From assembly GCF_000183745.1 (NCBI RefSeq), contig NC_014761.1, positions 1-64,000 on the forward strand: 64,000 nt of DNA, written 5' to 3'. Below are positions 61,103 to 64,000 of this stretch, piece by piece (the first letter of the stretch is position 1; each line of letters opens with the position of its first letter). Origin of the DNA: Oceanithermus profundus DSM 14977. GTDB taxonomy: Bacteria; Deinococcota; Deinococci; Deinococcales; Marinithermaceae. A program made the position numbers and the translations under genes. A model generated the notes under the pieces. It did no database searches. It saw nothing but the letters and a program-made list of their open reading frames with translations, and was not told where the DNA came from.

Positions 61103-61108
61103 TGAGGC

Positions 61109-61810
61109 ATGGAGGAGCGGCTCGACCGGGTGCTCGCCCACCTGGGCCTGGGCACCCGCAAGGAGGTGGGCAAACTCATCCGCGCCGGCGCGGTGCGGGT
61201 GGACGGCGCGGTGGTGCGCGACCGCGGCTACAAGCTCGACCCCGAGGCCGCGCGGATCGAGGTGCGCGGCGAACCCGTGCGCTACGCGCGCCACTTCTAC
61301 GTGCTGCTCCACAAGCCCGCGGGGGTGCTCACGGCCACCCGCTCGGAGCGCGAGACGACCGTCCTCGACCTGCTCCCGGACGCGCTGTGGCGCGACGATC
61401 TCCGCCCCGTGGGCCGGCTCGACCGCGACACCGAGGGGCTTCTGCTGCTCACCAACCACGGCGAGCTGCTGCACCGCCTCACCCATCCCCGCTGGAAGGT
61501 GGCCAAGGTCTACTTCGCCGAACTGGCCTCCGAGCTGCCCGAGGACGCGGCGCGGCGCTTCGCCGAGGGGGTGCTGGACTTCGCCCCCGCCGAGCTGGAG
61601 GCGCTGGGCCCGCGCGCGGCGCGGGTGACCCTCTACGAGGGGAAGCACCGGCAGGTGCGGCGGATGTTCGCGGCGCTGGGCGCGCCGGTCGCCTACCTGC
61701 GGCGCGAGCGCTTCGGCCCGCTCGAGCTGGGCGGGCTCGAGCCCGGTCAGGCGCGGCCGCTGAGAGCGGCCGAGGCGGCCGCGCTGCTGGAGGCCGTGGG
61801 GCTCGCCTAA
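61109..61810 (+). CDS. RNA pseudouridine synthase, RsuA/RluB type
   Basis: A 233-aa enzyme isomerising uridine in rRNA. N-terminal S4 domain (RLDRVLAHLGLGTRKEVGKLIRAGAVRVDG), catalytic motif VGRLDRDTEGLLLLTNHGEL with the nucleophilic Asp, KVYFAEL and EGKHRQVRRMFAALG. Whether 16S (RsuA) or 23S (RluB/E/F) is the target cannot be told. ATG 61109 is 6 nt after TAAGCT. It overlaps the convergent stop of the next gene by 4 bp. Confidence 0.9.
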   Translation: MEERLDRVLAHLGLGTRKEVGKLIRAGAVRVDGAVVRDRGYKLDPEAARIEVRGEPVRYARHFYVLLHKPAGVLTATRSERETTVLDLLPDALWRDDLRPVGRLDRDTEGLLLLTNHGELLHRLTHPRWKVAKVYFAELASELPEDAARRFAEGVLDFAPAELEALGPRAARVTLYEGKHRQVRRMFAALGAPVAYLRRERFGPLELGGLEPGQARPLRAAEAAALLEAVGLA

Positions 61811-62853
61811 CCCAACAGCGCGCGCACCGCGGGGGCCACCTCGTCGAGGCGGTGCACGGTGCGGTCGGCCGAGTAGAGGAGCATCAGGTTGTGGCGGTTG
61901 TCGTACTCGGGGCCGGTGTAGATGCGGCGGCGGCCGCTCGAGTAGAGCAGCACCTTGCGCCCCAGGCCGCGGACGTAGCCCTGCAGCGCCGCGGTCTCGC
62001 CGTCCACGTCGGGCCCGTCGGCGAGCGTGACCACCAGCTCGCTGGCGGCGGCGGCCTCCAGGTCGGCCGCGGCCCGCTCGCGCAGCGGGCCCGCGCCCTC
62101 GTAGCGCCGCGAGACCGAGACCGCGAACCCGGCGCGCTCCAGCTCGGTTCGCATCCGCGCCGCCCAGCAACGCTGCACCTCGAACTGGCCGCCCCCGAAC
62201 TCCAGGTGCACGCGTCCGGCCTCGGGCGCCGCCGCGGACGGGGGCGGCGGGTCGTGGGGGCGGAGCACCAGCTCCCGGCAGAGGCCGGCCACCGCGGCCT
62301 CGGCCTCGTCGAGGGCGGCGGCCGTCCGGCGCAGGTAGTCCTCGCGGCCGTCGAAGCGCAGGCTCAGGTCGAAACGGCCCAGGTTCTCGATTCGGGCGGC
62401 GAGCCGGCCGAGCAGCGGTGGCGCGGTCAGCACCTCCTCGGTGCCGTCGTAGCGCAGCACGAAGAAGTTGAGCCAGAGCAGCACCGCGGGCGTGCCCACG
62501 CCGGCGGCGTAGCCCACCTCGAAGGCGACGCCGCTGTCGGCCTGGAGATCGCCGAGCGGGGCCAGCAGGGCGAAGCCACGCTCGATGTGGTCGCGGTCCA
62601 GGTCGTAGATGGCGCGGCTGAACCCGTCCGCGGGCACGCCCTGGAGGGCGCTGTTGGAGTCGCGGAAGGGCAGGAAGGTAAGGGGCTCGCGCCCCTCGAG
62701 CCCCAGCGCGTTCAACCCGGCGCGCAGGCCGCGCACGCAGCCGCGCTCGAGCCGGGCCCCCAAATAGCGCCCCGAGGGATCGTAGAGCCGGGTGGCCACG
62801 TAGACGGGCGCCTCGCCCGCGGCCAGCCGCCTCGCGCGCGCGTGCGGGTTCAT
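61807..62853 (-). CDS. Duplicated nucleoside-deoxyribosyltransferase-like protein
   Basis: A 348-aa protein with two copies of a nucleoside-2-deoxyribosyltransferase-type module. Module 1 (residues 15-130): VYVATRLYDPSGRY ... IERGFALLAPLGDLQADSGVAFEVGYAAGVGTPAVLLW, close to the catalytic DSG.xxExGYA of the family. Module 2 (about residues 210-345): ASELVVTLADGPDVDGETAALQGYVRGLGRKVLLYSSGRRRIYTGPEYDNRHNLMLLYSADR. The duplication is unusual. Substrate unknown. ATGA overlap with the upstream YdcZ gene. Confidence 0.65.
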   Translation of the reverse strand: MNPHARARRLAAGEAPVYVATRLYDPSGRYLGARLERGCVRGLRAGLNALGLEGREPLTFLPFRDSNSALQGVPADGFSRAIYDLDRDHIERGFALLAPLGDLQADSGVAFEVGYAAGVGTPAVLLWLNFFVLRYDGTEEVLTAPPLLGRLAARIENLGRFDLSLRFDGREDYLRRTAAALDEAEAAVAGLCRELVLRPHDPPPPSAAAPEAGRVHLEFGGGQFEVQRCWAARMRTELERAGFAVSVSRRYEGAGPLRERAAADLEAAAASELVVTLADGPDVDGETAALQGYVRGLGRKVLLYSSGRRRIYTGPEYDNRHNLMLLYSADRTVHRLDEVAPAVRALLG

Positions 62854-63371
62854 CCTTCGCGGGCCACCATGAAGACCCCCGCCAGCACCAGCAGCAGACC
62901 CAGCGCCCGCGTGGGCGTCAGCGCGATCATGGGAAGTTCGAAGAGGCCGAACTGGTCGATGAGGGCCGCGGCGATCAGCTGGCTGGAGACGATGGCCACC
63001 AGCGCGGCGAGCACCCCCAGGTGCTGGATGGCCACGATCGTGCCCACGACGACGAGCGCCCCCAGGACCCCGCCCAGGTAGGCGAAGGCGGGGATCCCTT
63101 CGCCGGGTGCGGCGCGGAAGGCCCAGGCCAGCACGGCCAGCGCCAGCACCACCCCGGCAAGCATCAGGAAGCGCAGCGTGCCGTCGAGGCGCACGGCCGC
63201 GGGGCCGCGCTCGAAGAGCAGCAGCCCCAGGACCCCGACGGCCAGGCCCAGGAGGTGGACCACCGCGACCATCCCCCAGGTGCCCAGGCGCGCCTGCAGC
63301 GCCGCGTTCACGGGACCGATGATCGCGATGAGCACGCCCGTGGTCGCGGCGGCCCAGAGGCCCGGATTCAT
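62850..63371 (-). CDS. YdcZ-type DMT transporter
   Basis: A 173-aa protein with five or six spans (LWAAATTGVLIAIIGPVNAALQARLG, MVAVVHLLGLAVGVLGLLLFERG, FAYLGGVLGALVVVGTIVAIQHLG, LGLLLVLAGVFMVARE). The GPVNAALQ region and IVSSQLIAAALIDQFGLF fit the DUF606/YdcZ drug-metabolite-transporter subgroup. Substrate unknown. Its stop overlaps the start of the deoxyribosyltransferase-like gene, so both may work on the same compound. Confidence 0.82.
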   Translation of the reverse strand: MNPGLWAAATTGVLIAIIGPVNAALQARLGTWGMVAVVHLLGLAVGVLGLLLFERGPAAVRLDGTLRFLMLAGVVLALAVLAWAFRAAPGEGIPAFAYLGGVLGALVVVGTIVAIQHLGVLAALVAIVSSQLIAAALIDQFGLFELPMIALTPTRALGLLLVLAGVFMVAREG

Positions 63372-63457
63372 GCGCGACCCACCCGCACGGTCAGGATAGG
63401 CTTCATACTTTCATTCTAAACAAGCCCGGAGGGGATTTTCCAGCGGGACCGCGGGCG
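63372..63457. other. Short intergenic region
   Basis: TATCCT about 20 nt before the YdcZ start on the minus strand is a possible -10. No other feature was seen. Confidence 0.3.
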
Positions 63458-64000
63458 TCAGGGCCCGGGGTTCGAAGCCGGCGGGGTGGGGTTTTCCGAA
63501 GGCCGGTCCTCGGGCGCGGGCTGGGCGCCGGGCGCGGGGGCCTTGGGTACGGAGGGCGGGGTGAGGCGGCCGCCGGGGTTGAAGGCGTAGTCCTTGCGCA
63601 GCAGCTCCAGGTCTGCGGCGTTCACCGCACCGTCGCCGTTGAGGTCGGGGTCGAACTTGGGCGCGGCCTCCCCCTCTGCGCCCGCGGGGGGCGCCTTGGC
63701 CTCGGGCGCGGGAGCCGCGCCGCCCTCCGGGGCGGTTTCGGCACCGGGTTCCGGAGCCGTCCCCGCGCCCCCGGCGGACTCGGGGGCGGACGGCTCCGCC
63801 TTGGTGGGGGCGCCGGCGGCGGGCGGGGCGGGCTCGCCCTTCTGCGCCGCGGGCTTCCGGCCCCAGGCCGCCGCCAGCGCGCGCAGGTCCTCGAAGGCGT
63901 AGCGGCCCTGGTCGGCGGGGCGCTTGGGCGGCGACTTGGTGTAGGGCTCCCCCTTGGCGTCGAAGAACTGGGTCTGGGCCTGCACCCGCGGGCGCAGCTT
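63458..64000 (-). CDS. C-terminal part of a dockerin-like protein (partial at right edge)
   Basis: An open frame running off the right edge without a stop, so the N-terminus is missing. The visible C-terminal 180 residues include a proline/alanine/glutamate-rich linker (APPAAGAPTKAEPSAPESAGG onward) and one EF-hand-like dockerin repeat: DLNGDGAVNAADLELLRKDYAF, with the calcium loop DLNGDGAVNAAD. A proline-rich tail ends the protein. Probably secreted or cell-surface. No start can be given. Confidence 0.7.
   Translation of the reverse strand, partial: KLRPRVQAQTQFFDAKGEPYTKSPPKRPADQGRYAFEDLRALAAAWGRKPAAQKGEPAPPAAGAPTKAEPSAPESAGGAGTAPEPGAETAPEGGAAPAPEAKAPPAGAEGEAAPKFDPDLNGDGAVNAADLELLRKDYAFNPGGRLTPPSVPKAPAPGAQPAPEDRPSENPTPPASNPGP

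Overview
The window is a GC-rich bacterial chromosome segment that opens just upstream of dnaA. The order dnaA, short intergenic origin, dnaN, followed by eno and pyk, suggests the sequence was linearised at the replication origin. Very high GC with G/C-rich third positions, frequent GTG/TTG starts, many 1-4 bp stop/start overlaps, and a recurrent TANNNT box 5-9 bp before start codons (leaderless transcription, described in Deinococcus) point to Deinococcota. Protein-level resemblance (DnaA, PolX, the PHP-type histidinol phosphatase) suggests a member of the Thermaceae such as Oceanithermus or Marinithermus; the genus is inference. No rRNA, tRNA or CRISPR array was seen.

Layout. 0-5.4 kb: dnaA, oriC, dnaN, eno, pyk. 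5.4-15.6 kb: a VWA protein, a TenA-like protein, PhzF and IspF, an HD-domain protein, a group of tiny membrane proteins, a fatty-acid desaturase, a TRIC-type channel, an SDR, a cupin, an M20 peptidase and a GCS2-type ligase. 15.7-26.5 kb: purA, PHP histidinol phosphatase overlapping a PolX-like protein, a CPA1 antiporter, argB, a DMT transporter, and a DUF47/Pit phosphate-uptake pair. 26.5-27.3 kb: an AT-rich single-gene insert (wHTH-HNH protein) bounded by an 11-bp direct repeat. 27.3-33.4 kb: short asparaginase, a CadA-like metal ATPase with its ArsR sensor, an alpha/beta hydrolase and an OmpR/histidine-kinase pair. 33.35-34.8 kb: a second AT-rich one-gene insert encoding an unknown protein with a possible HEPN-type Rx4H motif.

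34.8-41.7 kb is accessory: a spondin-domain protein, a 14-repeat (2 x 7) propeller lipoprotein, a nucleoside hydrolase, tandem palindromes without a clear target gene, a GNAT protein, a LuxR-type regulator, a frameshifted lipoprotein and a decayed ABC ATPase. 41.7-64 kb returns to ordinary content: an MntR-MntH-ZIP metal operon, prfA, a Nudix protein, glgA, a LemA/DUF3137 operon, a tripartite tricarboxylate transporter (TctCBA), ispH-dusA-CDF, an O-methyltransferase, dprA, a divergent DUF389/RNA pseudouridine synthase pair sharing a 23-bp intergenic region, a duplicated nucleoside-deoxyribosyltransferase-like protein, a YdcZ-type transporter, and the end of a dockerin-like protein running off the right edge.

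The most interesting signals are the AT-rich one-gene inserts (a clear direct repeat for the HNH cassette, a weak candidate for the other), the window-wide leaderless-promoter grammar including back-to-back -10 boxes at 61091-61102 and stop codons that double as -10 boxes, a DnaA-trio-like element in oriC, a PolX protein that appears to have lost two catalytic aspartates, and a structured 5' leader near 59.6 kb that stands out because most neighbours have no leader at all.
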